64,000 nt of DNA. It comes from Lachnospiraceae bacterium (lineage in GTDB: Bacteria; Bacillota; Clostridia; Lachnospirales; Lachnospiraceae). This document shows, piece by piece, positions 25,815-34,208 of this stretch (position 1 is the first letter of the stretch; each line of letters begins with the position of its first letter). The notes below the pieces were generated by a model. The model was not told the DNA's origin. It saw only the letters and a program-made list of their open reading frames with translations, and did not search any database. The stretch lies in contig JAAVZR010000030.1 of the NCBI GenBank assembly GCA_022791755.1, forward strand, positions 26,129-90,128. The letters run 5' to 3'. The translations under genes were made by a program, and so were the position numbers.

Positions 25815-26684
25815 ATGGAGCGATTGGTTTTTAAGATTTTTCCCAATGAACGGTATATTGATTTGACTCTGTATCAGTACGGGTGGGAGCAGTGCCTGCC
25901 TTCCCACTCCTACGGGCCGGTGGCCCGCAACCACTATCTGTTTCACTATGTGTTAAACGGCACGGGGACGCTCTACAGTGACGACGAACACGGAAACACC
26001 CGGACCTACCGCCTGAAGAGAAATCAGGGCTTTCTCATCTGTCCCGGACAGATCAACACCTATATCGCGGACAGGGACGACCCCTGGGAGTATGCCTGGG
26101 TGGAGTTCGACGGACTCCGGGCCAAAGAATTTCTCGACACGGCGGGACTGGATCTGGAATCGCCCATCTATCACAGTCATCAGAAGGAGATCCGGGACGA
26201 GATGCAGGGCGAGCTGTTGACGATTGTACATAACAAAGACTCTTCTCTCTTTCAGATCGGACACCTGTATCTGTTTCTGGATCTGCTGATCCGGTCATCC
26301 TTTCACCATAAGACCATCAGGCAGGGAAAGCTCCGGGACTTTTATATCCGGGAAGCTATCACCTTTATCGAACAGAACTATTCCCATGCGATCACCATTG
26401 AAGACATCGCCTCTTTTTGCAACCTGAACCGCAGCTATCTGGGAAAGCTTTTTCGCGATGAGCTGAACCAGACGCCGCAGCAGTTTCTGATCTACTACCG
26501 CATGAACCAGGCCACAGAGCTTTTAAAATTTTCAGAGATGACCGTCGGCGAAGTGGGCAAGATGGTCGGTTACCCGAACCAGCTGCATTTCTCACGGGCC
26601 TTCAAAAACGTCCTGGGAATCTCCCCCAGCCAGTGGCGTGCAGAAAATAAACTGCTGCAGCCCAAAGAAGACCAGGAAGGCTAA
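25815..26684 (+). CDS. AraC family regulator of the alpha-galactoside operon
   Basis: 289 residues from the ATG at 25815; an in-frame ATG at 25776 with AAAGG 4 nt upstream is possible and would add 13 residues. The N-terminal cupin domain (YQYGWEQCLPSHSYGP, HYVLNGTGTLY, LICPGQINTYIADRDDPWEYAWVEFDG) probably binds the inducing sugar. The C-terminal double helix-turn-helix has ITIEDIASFCNLNRSYLGKLF and VGYPNQLHFSRAFKN. It is divergent from the importer operon, so it is its likely activator, as MsmR/RafR are. No other target is visible. Confidence 0.93.
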   Translation: MERLVFKIFPNERYIDLTLYQYGWEQCLPSHSYGPVARNHYLFHYVLNGTGTLYSDDEHGNTRTYRLKRNQGFLICPGQINTYIADRDDPWEYAWVEFDGLRAKEFLDTAGLDLESPIYHSHQKEIRDEMQGELLTIVHNKDSSLFQIGHLYLFLDLLIRSSFHHKTIRQGKLRDFYIREAITFIEQNYSHAITIEDIASFCNLNRSYLGKLFRDELNQTPQQFLIYYRMNQATELLKFSEMTVGEVGKMVGYPNQLHFSRAFKNVLGISPSQWRAENKLLQPKEDQEG

Positions 26685-26760
26685 GCCTTTTAAGTAAAAA
26701 GAGACGCTAAAAGCCTTTCTCTTCCAACAAAATGCTACGAAACACCCCATCCCTCACTTT

Positions 26761-26811
26761 TAAAATAAAAGCCGCCATCCCGACTTCAGACAAAAGTCAA
26801 GATGGCGGCTT
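26761..26811 (-). terminator. Terminator downstream of the propeller-type lipoprotein gene
   Basis: A perfect 11-bp stem (26769-26779 with 26801-26811), extended by an inner GACTT/AAGTC pairing and followed on the minus strand by TTTTATTTTA. It lies 250 nt after the stop codon, so the palindrome between them would be carried in the 3' untranslated region. Confidence 0.85.
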
Positions 26812-26857
26812 AAAGCAATAGCGGAGCCCCCGGCTGTTCCCCCGCAGAATATGCGGA

Positions 26858-27027
26858 AGGGACGGCAAAGCAACAGCCCGGCGCGTATGGTTGCCCCGAC
26901 CGGACCCTTGCCGGACGCCGGTACTTAGAGAGCGCGAGCGACAGCGAAGTGCGAACTTAGCACCGCTGCGTCCGGCACGGAGCGAGAGCGCGTCCGGCCG
27001 GGGCAACCATACGCGCCGGGCGTCCCT
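26858..27027 (-). repeat. Long multi-branched palindromic element
   Basis: Arms 26877-26898 and 26999-27020 are a perfect 22-bp inverted repeat. After one A/C mismatch the pairing continues for 6 bp (26900-26905 with 26992-26997). Outer arms AGGGACG and CGTCCCT (26858-26864, 27021-27027) add a further stem. Inside is a second hairpin, GCCGGACGC (26910-26918) with GCGTCCGGC (26968-26976), whose loop has GCGAGCG-type short repeats and two CTTAG copies. The A/C mismatch becomes U-G in a minus-strand RNA. It is a repeat-family or non-coding RNA candidate. Confidence 0.7.
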
Positions 27028-27060
27028 CTCCTCCCCCTTTCGCCCCTCTGCCAACAGCTC

Positions 27061-29265
27061 TTAATAGTTTTCACTCACATAAAGCTGCACGCGGCTCTGG
27101 ATGATATCCGCCACCTCTCTGGCCGATTTCTGTCCGGCAAAGAAGGGCGCCGCGTCCTCAGCCACGATGGACAGGATCTCCTCATTATGGGAAGGTCTGG
27201 GCCTGGCGCTGTCAATGATAGCGCAGACCGTAGCGATCTCTTCCTCGGTGGCCGGCTTGGATTCGTATGTGAAATCATCCCAGCCCCAGGTGGCCGAGCC
27301 TTCTTCCATGGTCTTTGCCTCCTCCAGCTGTTTATCCAGAGAGCTCTTTCTGATCGGGAAATTCCAGTCCAGCGAATCCTGGAATTCCTCACTCAGCAGA
27401 CCCTCGATAAACTCCCAGGCGCCGTCCTTATTCTGGCTCTTCTCCGAGATGCCGAGCATCATACTGGCATCGATGAGAGTGCCATTGCCGGAAGCGGACG
27501 GAAAACCGATGGCGGTCACCGGCGCGCCGAACATGGAGGCGTGGGCCAGATAGTCCGTGACATTTGACATAGTGATACTCAGCAGCAGTATCTTGCCGCT
27601 CGATATCTTGCTGTAGATCCCTTCGTCGTTCCCCATTCCCGCCTGTTCCGCACTGGGGAAGGTATTGATAAACTCCAAAAGCTCCACGAAGCTGTCGCTG
27701 TCAAAGGAGCAGGTTCCCGTGCTCAAGTCGATGTAGGAATCAATATCCATGGTCAGGAAGCTGGGCAGCAGGTATTCCCGATACGCATAATCGAAAAGCA
27801 GGGTTCCGGCCGGCTTTGATGCCAGCAGATCTTTTACGTCCGACACGGTCCATCCCATGTCCGGTCCCACATCGGAGGTCCGGCCCAGGAGGCTCTGTAT
27901 GGAAAAGCTCAGAGGCATACCGTAAATCTTGCCGTCCTGCGCGCAGATGTTCAGTGCGGAGCTTATCAGCCCCTCCCGCCCGACGCTGCCGTCTATGTAG
28001 GACGTGAGATCAGCCAGAATCCCTTTTGAGATATAGGAAGAGATATCGCCGCCGTTATTCAGGTCGATGAGATCCGGCGGATTGCCGGACACAATATCGG
28101 AATTGAGCTGTGTCTGAGCCGTTTCATAATCGCCTCCGGCGCCGTACTCCTTCACCTCGATCCGGTAGGTCTCGTTGGTCTTATTAAAACGGATGATCTG
28201 GGCCCGCAGCTGATAGTCCAGATAAAAAGTGGCGTAGGTCAGAACCGTCTTCTGCTTCACCTCGGAGGCGGGCGTCTTTGTCAGGTAAACCGCCTCTGTC
28301 TTCTGGTTAAAATCCGCGTCATACTCTTGGGAAAAGGTCACCAGTCTTCCGTCTGACAGCGAGGCAACGGTATTGATCTGGTCGGAATTGATATCACAGT
28401 CGATCCAGTTTAAAATCTCCTCACAGGTCTGGCTGTCAAAATCATAGCGGTACAGAATACTGCCGCTGGAGATCAGAACGGACCCGTCGGAGCCCAGGGA
28501 CATCTCCATGCTGCCGTTTCCGCCGGGAATCCCTGTGTAGCTGTCGCCCAGAGCTTTCGTCTTCGGGTCGATCTGCTGCAACATATAGCCGTTTCCCTGA
28601 TCGGCATGGCATATGATGAATACGCGGCCCTCCCCATCCTGGCACAGCCCCTGGCTCCAGGAATTGACGGATATGTCAAACAGCTTCTCTCCCTGCGTGT
28701 TCAGCACGACCGCTCTCTGATTTTCCGCGCTGATCAAAACGAAGATATTGCCGTCCGAATCCACTTTCACACTGTCCGGATAGGTATACTGGCTGTCTCC
28801 GCCTCCCTGGGAGAGAATATTTGTGATATCCCGGTTCAGTATCTCATTGCCTGACGCATCCATTATGGCCAGATGCCAGGTCTGCGTATTGCTGCTCTCG
28901 TTCCAGCTGTTCAGAAGCATCACAAAGCTTTCGTCTTTTTGGACAGTCATGCGGGCAATGTTCATGGTATCCGGAATGGACAGAGGGATCTCTTTGATCT
29001 CCAGAGTATTCAGGTCCATTATGTTTATACTGTTGGACAGCGTCTGGGTCTCTTCATCCCAGTTACTGTTTTGATAGTACATTTTTTCTCCAACCACAAT
29101 TCCATTGTAGGGGGATACGTTATCTTCCAATGTCTTATATTCCGGCACATAGACATAATCCTTGGCCGGGGTGGCGCTGTTATCGCCGCCGCTCTCCTTA
29201 CTCCCGCAGCCGGCGAGAGACAGAAGCATGGCGAGACCAAGCACACAGGCTAACCATCGTTTCAT
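27061..29265 (-). CDS. Propeller-type extracellular solute-binding lipoprotein
   Basis: 734 residues. A lipoprotein signal peptide (MKRWLACVLGLAMLLSLAGC, lipobox Cys20) is followed by a linker and about 300 residues (40-340) built of beta-propeller-like repeats, with DSDGNIFVLIS, DGEGRVFIIC, GSDGSVLIS and LSDGRLVTFS at regular spacing. From about 350 a family 1 solute-binding fold begins (IIRFNKTNETYRIEVKEYG, SGNPPDLIDL, DGKIYGMPLSF) and ends near KSAREVADIIQSRVQLYVSE. It is a paralogue of the protein at 1-1679. No permease or ATPase gene adjoins it. AGGAAGAATAAA precedes the ATG. Confidence 0.88.
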   Translation of the reverse strand: MKRWLACVLGLAMLLSLAGCGSKESGGDNSATPAKDYVYVPEYKTLEDNVSPYNGIVVGEKMYYQNSNWDEETQTLSNSINIMDLNTLEIKEIPLSIPDTMNIARMTVQKDESFVMLLNSWNESSNTQTWHLAIMDASGNEILNRDITNILSQGGGDSQYTYPDSVKVDSDGNIFVLISAENQRAVVLNTQGEKLFDISVNSWSQGLCQDGEGRVFIICHADQGNGYMLQQIDPKTKALGDSYTGIPGGNGSMEMSLGSDGSVLISSGSILYRYDFDSQTCEEILNWIDCDINSDQINTVASLSDGRLVTFSQEYDADFNQKTEAVYLTKTPASEVKQKTVLTYATFYLDYQLRAQIIRFNKTNETYRIEVKEYGAGGDYETAQTQLNSDIVSGNPPDLIDLNNGGDISSYISKGILADLTSYIDGSVGREGLISSALNICAQDGKIYGMPLSFSIQSLLGRTSDVGPDMGWTVSDVKDLLASKPAGTLLFDYAYREYLLPSFLTMDIDSYIDLSTGTCSFDSDSFVELLEFINTFPSAEQAGMGNDEGIYSKISSGKILLLSITMSNVTDYLAHASMFGAPVTAIGFPSASGNGTLIDASMMLGISEKSQNKDGAWEFIEGLLSEEFQDSLDWNFPIRKSSLDKQLEEAKTMEEGSATWGWDDFTYESKPATEEEIATVCAIIDSARPRPSHNEEILSIVAEDAAPFFAGQKSAREVADIIQSRVQLYVSENY

Positions 29266-29376
29266 TTTATTCTTCCTTTCCTGAATCGTTTTCTGGTTTC
29301 TTCACTATTATAAAACTTTTGTCCGGCGATTTCTTTACATTTTTCTTAAGATCGCCTGTCAAAACAAAGCATACTC

Positions 29377-31269
29377 TTACAGCGTTTTCTTTTTATGGAC
29401 ATGGCGGATGGTCTTTTTTTTCTTTTTTCCGGCCTGAGTGGATCTGCCCCGGGATTCCTCCTGCCCGGTCCGACCCGCCCGGGGACGGATCAGGCAGAGA
29501 GGGCCGTATCCGATCAGATCGGTGCGGCCGGCCAGCGCGAGCGCTTCTTCTATGAGTTCCCGGTTTTTCGGCTCCCGGTACTGTATCAGGGCTCTCTGCA
29601 TGGCCTTTTCGTGAGGGCTGCGGGGGACATACACCGGCTCCATGGTCCTGGGGTCCACACCGGTATAGTACATACAGGTGGATATGGTGGAAGGCGTGGG
29701 ATAGAAATCCTGCACCTGTTCCGGCATATAGCCCAGATCCCGCACAAACTCCGCCAGCTCCACGGCCTCCTTCATTCCGCAGCCGGGATGGGAGCTCATC
29801 AGATAGGGGACCAGATACTGTTTTTTTCCCAGCGTTTCATTGGTGCGCCGGTAGCGGCGGGAAAATTCCCGGAATACTCTGTTTTGCGGCTTACCCATAC
29901 AGGCCAGCACCCGGTCGGATACATGCTCCGGCGCCACCTTCAGCTGGCCGCTGACATGATACCGGCACAGATCCTCCAGAAACGAATCGTCCCGGTCTGC
30001 CAGCATATAGTCAAACCGGAGCCCGGAGCGGATAAATACTTTTTTCACACCGGGAAGATTTCGCAGCTTTTGCAGCAGGGCCATATAGTCGCTGTGGTCC
30101 ACATGCAGGCCGGGACAGGGCTTCGGAAACAGACACTGACGGTCAGGGCAGACGCCGGTCTTGAGCTGTTTTTGGCAGGAGGGACGCCGGAAATTGGCAG
30201 TGGGACCGCCCACATCATGGATATATCCCTTGAAATCGGGATCTTTTGTCATCTTTTGCGCCTCGGACAGAAGGGATTCATGGCTTCGGACCTGCACGGT
30301 GCGCCCCTGATGAAAGGTCAGCGCGCAGAAGCTGCATCCGCCGAAGCAGCCGCGGCTGCTGGTCAGGCTGAATCTGATCTCGGAGACGGCAGGGACGCCG
30401 CCCCGGGCCTCATAGGACGGGTGGCTTGCCCTCATATAGGGCAGATCGTACACGTCGTCCATCTCCTGTGTGGACAGGGGCTCGCCGGCCGGATTCTGCA
30501 CCACGTAAAAGTCCTCGTAGCGTTCTGCCAGGCATTTGCCGTAATGGGAGTCCGTATTGATGTACTGGGTATAAAAGCTGCGGGCATAGGCCAGACGGTC
30601 TTTTTTCAGTTCCTGAAAATCCGGAAGGCGCAGGATATCCTCTCCTTCCGGCAGCTTCCGGCACTTGTAGACAGTACCGCGGACAAAGGTGATCTGGCCT
30701 GCCGAAATCCCGGCGTCGAGAGCTTCGGCGATGGCCAGGATGGAGCGCTCTCCCATTCCGTAGCTTATCAGGTCCGCACCGGAGTCAATGAGGACAGAGT
30801 GTTTCAGCCGGTCCGACCAGTAATCATAATGAGCCAGCCTTCGCAGGCTGGCCTCGATCCCGCCGATGATAATCGGGATATTCTTATAGACACGGCGGAT
30901 CAGCTGGCAGTACACCACGGTGGCGTAGTCCGGCCGCAGCCCTGTCTGTCCGCCGGGAGAGTAGGCATCGCTTTTGCGCCGCTTTTTTGATACGCTGTAG
31001 TGATTGACCATGGAATCCATATTTCCGGCGCTGACGAGAAAGCCCAGGCGGGGCCGTCCGCATGCCCGGATGCTCTCCTCATTCTTCCAGTCAGGCTGAG
31101 AAAGAATGGCCACCCGATATCCGTGGGCTTCCAAAAGTCGGCTGATGATGGCATGGCCAAAGGAGGGGTGATCCACATAGGCGTCCCCGATCACATAGAC
31201 AAAATCAGCCTGCTCCCATCCCCGGGCCGCCATCTCCTCCCGGTTCACCGGCAAAAACTTCCCGCTCAT
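29377..31269 (-). CDS. YgiQ family radical SAM protein
   Basis: A cytoplasmic iron-sulfur protein of unknown reaction. Motifs include SFGHAIISRLLEAHGYRVAIL, IIIGGIEASLRRLAHYDYW, the radical SAM cluster CFGGCSFCAL and KVAPEHVSDRVL. The C-terminal part has STCMYYTGVDPRT followed by a Lys/Arg-rich tail. The start at 31269 (GGAGG 8 nt upstream) is preferred to an ATG two codons earlier. At about 630 residues it matches YgiQ. It is the last gene of an operon with a HAD phosphatase, an rRNA methyltransferase, an alarmone synthetase and a M23 peptidase. Confidence 0.93.
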   Translation of the reverse strand: MSGKFLPVNREEMAARGWEQADFVYVIGDAYVDHPSFGHAIISRLLEAHGYRVAILSQPDWKNEESIRACGRPRLGFLVSAGNMDSMVNHYSVSKKRRKSDAYSPGGQTGLRPDYATVVYCQLIRRVYKNIPIIIGGIEASLRRLAHYDYWSDRLKHSVLIDSGADLISYGMGERSILAIAEALDAGISAGQITFVRGTVYKCRKLPEGEDILRLPDFQELKKDRLAYARSFYTQYINTDSHYGKCLAERYEDFYVVQNPAGEPLSTQEMDDVYDLPYMRASHPSYEARGGVPAVSEIRFSLTSSRGCFGGCSFCALTFHQGRTVQVRSHESLLSEAQKMTKDPDFKGYIHDVGGPTANFRRPSCQKQLKTGVCPDRQCLFPKPCPGLHVDHSDYMALLQKLRNLPGVKKVFIRSGLRFDYMLADRDDSFLEDLCRYHVSGQLKVAPEHVSDRVLACMGKPQNRVFREFSRRYRRTNETLGKKQYLVPYLMSSHPGCGMKEAVELAEFVRDLGYMPEQVQDFYPTPSTISTCMYYTGVDPRTMEPVYVPRSPHEKAMQRALIQYREPKNRELIEEALALAGRTDLIGYGPLCLIRPRAGRTGQEESRGRSTQAGKKKKKTIRHVHKKKTL

Positions 31270-31284
31270 CCTCATCTCCTCCTG

Positions 31285-31950
31285 TCATGCCAAAAGTTCC
31301 GTGAAATCCCGTATCATAAAATCAGCCAGCTGCCGCTTTTCCTGTACACAGTATTGCGAATAGTCGTCCTCCACGGCGCAGACTGTCATGCCGGCTCTCT
31401 TTCCGGCCAGAATCCCCGCCGGGATATCCTCGAACACGACGCATTCCCCGGGAGATACCCCCAGCACCTGTGCCGCGTGGAGATAGATGTCCGGGGAAGG
31501 CTTTCCCGCCCGGACCTCGCAGGCTGTCACCACATAGTCGATGAGGCTCTCGATCTGTCTGGCTGTGACGGCCGTATCGATCAGCTCTCTGGAATTGCTG
31601 GTGCAGATGGCCGTCAGATAACCCTGATCTTTCAGCTGGCGGAGGAATTCTTTCGCTCCCGGCTTTAAAGGCACCTCGGTCCGGTACTTCTCTCTGGCCA
31701 TATCGTTCCAGACCGCCTTGATCTCCTCCTCACTCTCTGCAAGCTGAAAGGTCTCCCTGAAAAAATGCGCTGTCTCGGAAAAGCTCATTCCCTCGATATC
31801 CTCCTGGAGCCGCGGGGGCATGGTGAGACGGCGGCTGCCTAAAAATTCCATGTCAATCTGGCGCCAGATCCACATGGAGTCCGCCAATGTGCCGTCCATG
31901 TCAAACAAAACGGCTCGTTTCTGATCTAAAATCTGTTCTCTGACTGTCAT
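31285..31950 (-). CDS. HAD family phosphatase (beta-phosphoglucomutase-like)
   Basis: 221 residues with the HAD motifs: VLFDMDGTLADS (nucleophile Asp), ICTSNSRE (motif II Ser/Thr region), the motif III Lys in RAGKPSPDIYL, and VVFEDIPAGILAGKRAG (motif IV). The helical cap between motifs I and II places it in subfamily I, with beta-phosphoglucomutases and small phosphatases. The substrate cannot be told. 15 nt before ygiQ and 13 nt after the methyltransferase gene. Confidence 0.9.
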   Translation of the reverse strand: MTVREQILDQKRAVLFDMDGTLADSMWIWRQIDMEFLGSRRLTMPPRLQEDIEGMSFSETAHFFRETFQLAESEEEIKAVWNDMAREKYRTEVPLKPGAKEFLRQLKDQGYLTAICTSNSRELIDTAVTARQIESLIDYVVTACEVRAGKPSPDIYLHAAQVLGVSPGECVVFEDIPAGILAGKRAGMTVCAVEDDYSQYCVQEKRQLADFMIRDFTELLA

Positions 31951-31963
31951 AGGTATCTCCCGC

Positions 31964-33325
31964 TTACTGCAGACGCCATCCCGGCGCGTATTTATTCTTC
32001 AGTGTGTCCTTTGAACGTTTGGCCCAGCCCAAAGGCAGCCCGGCCATAAGTACCAGGCACCAGCCGTCGCCTCCGCGCCGCAGGGCATAAGAGGCGTCCA
32101 CCGTCTCTCCCTTCAGGTAGCGGAGCACCCTCTCGTCCTCCAAAGCAAACTCCACAGTGTTGGCAAACTGTTCCCCGGACAGGTACATGGCCAGGGCCTG
32201 GGAGGGTTCAAAACGGCCCCGGCGAATCTCGCCCAGATGGAGGCCTGTCCTGAGAAAACGGAGCTTCTGCCACGGCCCTGCTTCTTCCGGCCACTCATAG
32301 AGCTGGTCATTTTGAATAAACCAGCGATCTGTCCGCCAGGAAATACCGCTTATGAGACGAAAAAAGTCCGTAACCGTTTCGTTTCCTTTTTCTGTAAAAT
32401 TCCCTGAGATCTGTGGAGGCGAATCCGGTCTTTCTTCTCCCTGCTTTTCCAGCAGTGCGGCGTACTGCCCTTCCCCGTGACAGAGGTGTGGCCACAGCTT
32501 CTCCTCTCGCAAAAGCCGCAGGTCTTTCCGGCTGTGGGTGAGCCAGGCGGCGTTTTCTTCGTCCTCCTGCCGGTTAAAGGTGCAGGTGGAGTACACCAGA
32601 CGGCCTCCGGGACGCAGCATTCTGACCGCCTGGGTCAGGATTTCTCTCTGTAACGGTACGTACCAGGCCGGCCCCCTTTCCTGCCATTCCCGGCACATGG
32701 AGGGCTCCCGGCGAAACATGCCCTCGCCGGAGCAGGGAGCGTCCACCAGAATCTTATCGAAATACCCGGAAAAATACCCGACCAGCCGTTCCGGCGCCAC
32801 AGCCGTCACCAGAATCTGTCCCACGCCGAAGCGCTCCAGGTTTTTTACGACGGCCTGGCCTCTGGAAGCGCTGATATCATTGGCCACCAGAAGCCCCCGG
32901 TCCTCCATGCGGTCAATGAGCTGGGTGGATTTGCCTCCCGGCGCCGCGCACAGATCCAGCACCCGCTCGCCGGGGCGGGCGTCCAACAGCTCTGCGGGCA
33001 GCATGGCGCTGGGCTCCTGGATGTACCACGCCCCGGCCAGATGAAACGGGTCCCGGCCCGGATTATCCCAGTCCTCCCGGTCAAAACAGTATCCTCCAAA
33101 ACACCAGGGAACCGGACGGCTTTTCTTCCATGGCCCGACGCCTCTCAGGCTCGTTTCGTCCGGCTTTTCCATACTGCCGGCGACGGGCCGTATTTGTTTT
33201 ACCTTCCTCTGGTTCAGCCGGATCCCGTGCCAGGCCGCCCGGGCATACTCTGCCAGAAACGCGGCCTGCCCGCTTCCCAGCTCACTTTGCATCTGCGTGA
33301 TAAATTCTTCCGGAAGCCTCATCAT
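31964..33325 (-). CDS. RsmF/NOL1-NOP2-Sun type 16S rRNA cytosine-C5 methyltransferase
   Basis: 453 residues. The N-terminal part LPEEFITQMQSELG resembles RsmF. The catalytic domain has the SAM loop DLCAAPGGKSTQL, the motif DAPCSGEGMFRREP (Cys that releases the product) and YSTCTFNRQEDEENA (nucleophile Cys). A C-terminal PUA-like/RNA-binding domain follows (LHLGEIRRGRFEPSQALA). It methylates C5 of a cytosine in 16S rRNA. The start overlaps the stop of the alarmone synthetase gene as ATGA; two adjacent ATG codons make the first residue uncertain by one. Confidence 0.92.
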   Translation of the reverse strand: MMRLPEEFITQMQSELGSGQAAFLAEYARAAWHGIRLNQRKVKQIRPVAGSMEKPDETSLRGVGPWKKSRPVPWCFGGYCFDREDWDNPGRDPFHLAGAWYIQEPSAMLPAELLDARPGERVLDLCAAPGGKSTQLIDRMEDRGLLVANDISASRGQAVVKNLERFGVGQILVTAVAPERLVGYFSGYFDKILVDAPCSGEGMFRREPSMCREWQERGPAWYVPLQREILTQAVRMLRPGGRLVYSTCTFNRQEDEENAAWLTHSRKDLRLLREEKLWPHLCHGEGQYAALLEKQGEERPDSPPQISGNFTEKGNETVTDFFRLISGISWRTDRWFIQNDQLYEWPEEAGPWQKLRFLRTGLHLGEIRRGRFEPSQALAMYLSGEQFANTVEFALEDERVLRYLKGETVDASYALRRGGDGWCLVLMAGLPLGWAKRSKDTLKNKYAPGWRLQ

Positions 33326-34131
33326 CCGTACCTCAGCTTCTGCGCTTTTTTATCGGCGGCCAGCTTGTCTAACTTCCGCCCGAACTCCCGCAGCTCTTCC
33401 TTGCTGCCATGCTTGTAGATCTCGTAGAACTCCCGCTGAATACACAGGACGGCATCCTTGTCGGCGATCTGGTAGAGATTCTGGAGATTATTGAGAATAT
33501 CGGCCACGTTGCCGGCGTCCCGGCGGAAAGCTCCCTGGCTGCCCACCACGTCCTCCCGGATCGAAGACATCTCCAGATCCAGCTGCTGTACGGCTCTGGC
33601 CGAGGCCATCAGGCGCTCTTTTACCACCGTGGGAATATCTCCGTTATATTTGTATTGCAGGGAATGCTCGATTATCGCCCAGAAATTCATGGCCAGCGTG
33701 CGGATCTGGATCTCTGCCCGGATCCGGCGGTGGCCGTATATGGTCTGTACGTGATAGAACACATTTACATGATAGCTGCGGTATCCGCTCTCCTTGGGCT
33801 CCCCCAGATAGTCCCGCTCGCTCACTACTTCCAGATCGGTCATCTGCCGTATGATGGCCACCACAGCCATAATGTCTTCCTCAAACTGACAGATGATCCG
33901 GATTCCTGCGATATCGTCGATCCGCTTCTCGATGTCTTCCAGCTCCACGCCCTTTCGATTGGCCTTATCCAGGATACTGGAGATGGTTTTGACTCTGCCG
34001 GTCACCTGTTCGATGGGAGAGTAGCGCCCGGCAGCCCGGTAATCGCTCATCATATGGCGGAATTTGATTACCAGCTCCTCCACCGCCAGTTCATAGGGGG
34101 CCAACTTCTCACGCCAGGCATATAATTCCAT
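33322..34131 (-). CDS. relQ: Small alarmone synthetase (RelQ/YjbM type)
   Basis: A single-domain (p)ppGpp synthetase that uses GTP or GDP and ATP. 269 residues from the ATG at 34131, which has AAAGGAG upstream; longer in-frame extensions are not conserved. Motifs seen are SPIEQVTGRVKTISSILDK (substrate loop), DIAGIRIICQFEEDI, SGYRSYHVNVFY and RAEIQIRTLAMNFWAIIEHSLQYK. There is no hydrolase domain and no TGS/ACT regulatory region. It is about 50 residues longer at the C-terminus (helical, charged) than typical RelQ. It lies between a M23 peptidase gene and the rRNA methyltransferase gene. Confidence 0.93.
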   Translation of the reverse strand: MELYAWREKLAPYELAVEELVIKFRHMMSDYRAAGRYSPIEQVTGRVKTISSILDKANRKGVELEDIEKRIDDIAGIRIICQFEEDIMAVVAIIRQMTDLEVVSERDYLGEPKESGYRSYHVNVFYHVQTIYGHRRIRAEIQIRTLAMNFWAIIEHSLQYKYNGDIPTVVKERLMASARAVQQLDLEMSSIREDVVGSQGAFRRDAGNVADILNNLQNLYQIADKDAVLCIQREFYEIYKHGSKEELREFGRKLDKLAADKKAQKLRYG

Positions 34132-34208
34132 CTCTGCTCTCCTTTGCTGCACAAAATCTGTCTTTCTTTTTGTTCCATCAGACCATGTTTTCCATTGTCT
34201 GATGCGGA

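Larger units (their letters stand above)
26685..27060. other. Gene-free region between convergent genes, with terminator and structured palindrome
   Basis: 376 bases between the AraC gene and the propeller-type lipoprotein gene. It contains a minus-strand terminator (26761-26811) and a long multi-hairpin element (26858-27027), both listed separately. I see no coding signal in either strand: the short open frames there follow the hairpin arms. Confidence 0.8.

Noticed and set aside
26885..27054. Open frames in the palindrome between the AraC gene and the lipoprotein gene
   Set aside because: They read through the inverted-repeat arms, are Arg/Ser/Gly-rich and have no ribosome binding site.
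29395..30990. Long plus-strand open frame of 531 codons opposite ygiQ, and similar ones at 43743-45101 and 50857-52200
   Set aside because: They mirror well-supported minus-strand genes (ygiQ, dak, ftsY/smc), show no protein-like composition, and lack ribosome binding sites. High GC at codon position 3 opens such antisense frames.
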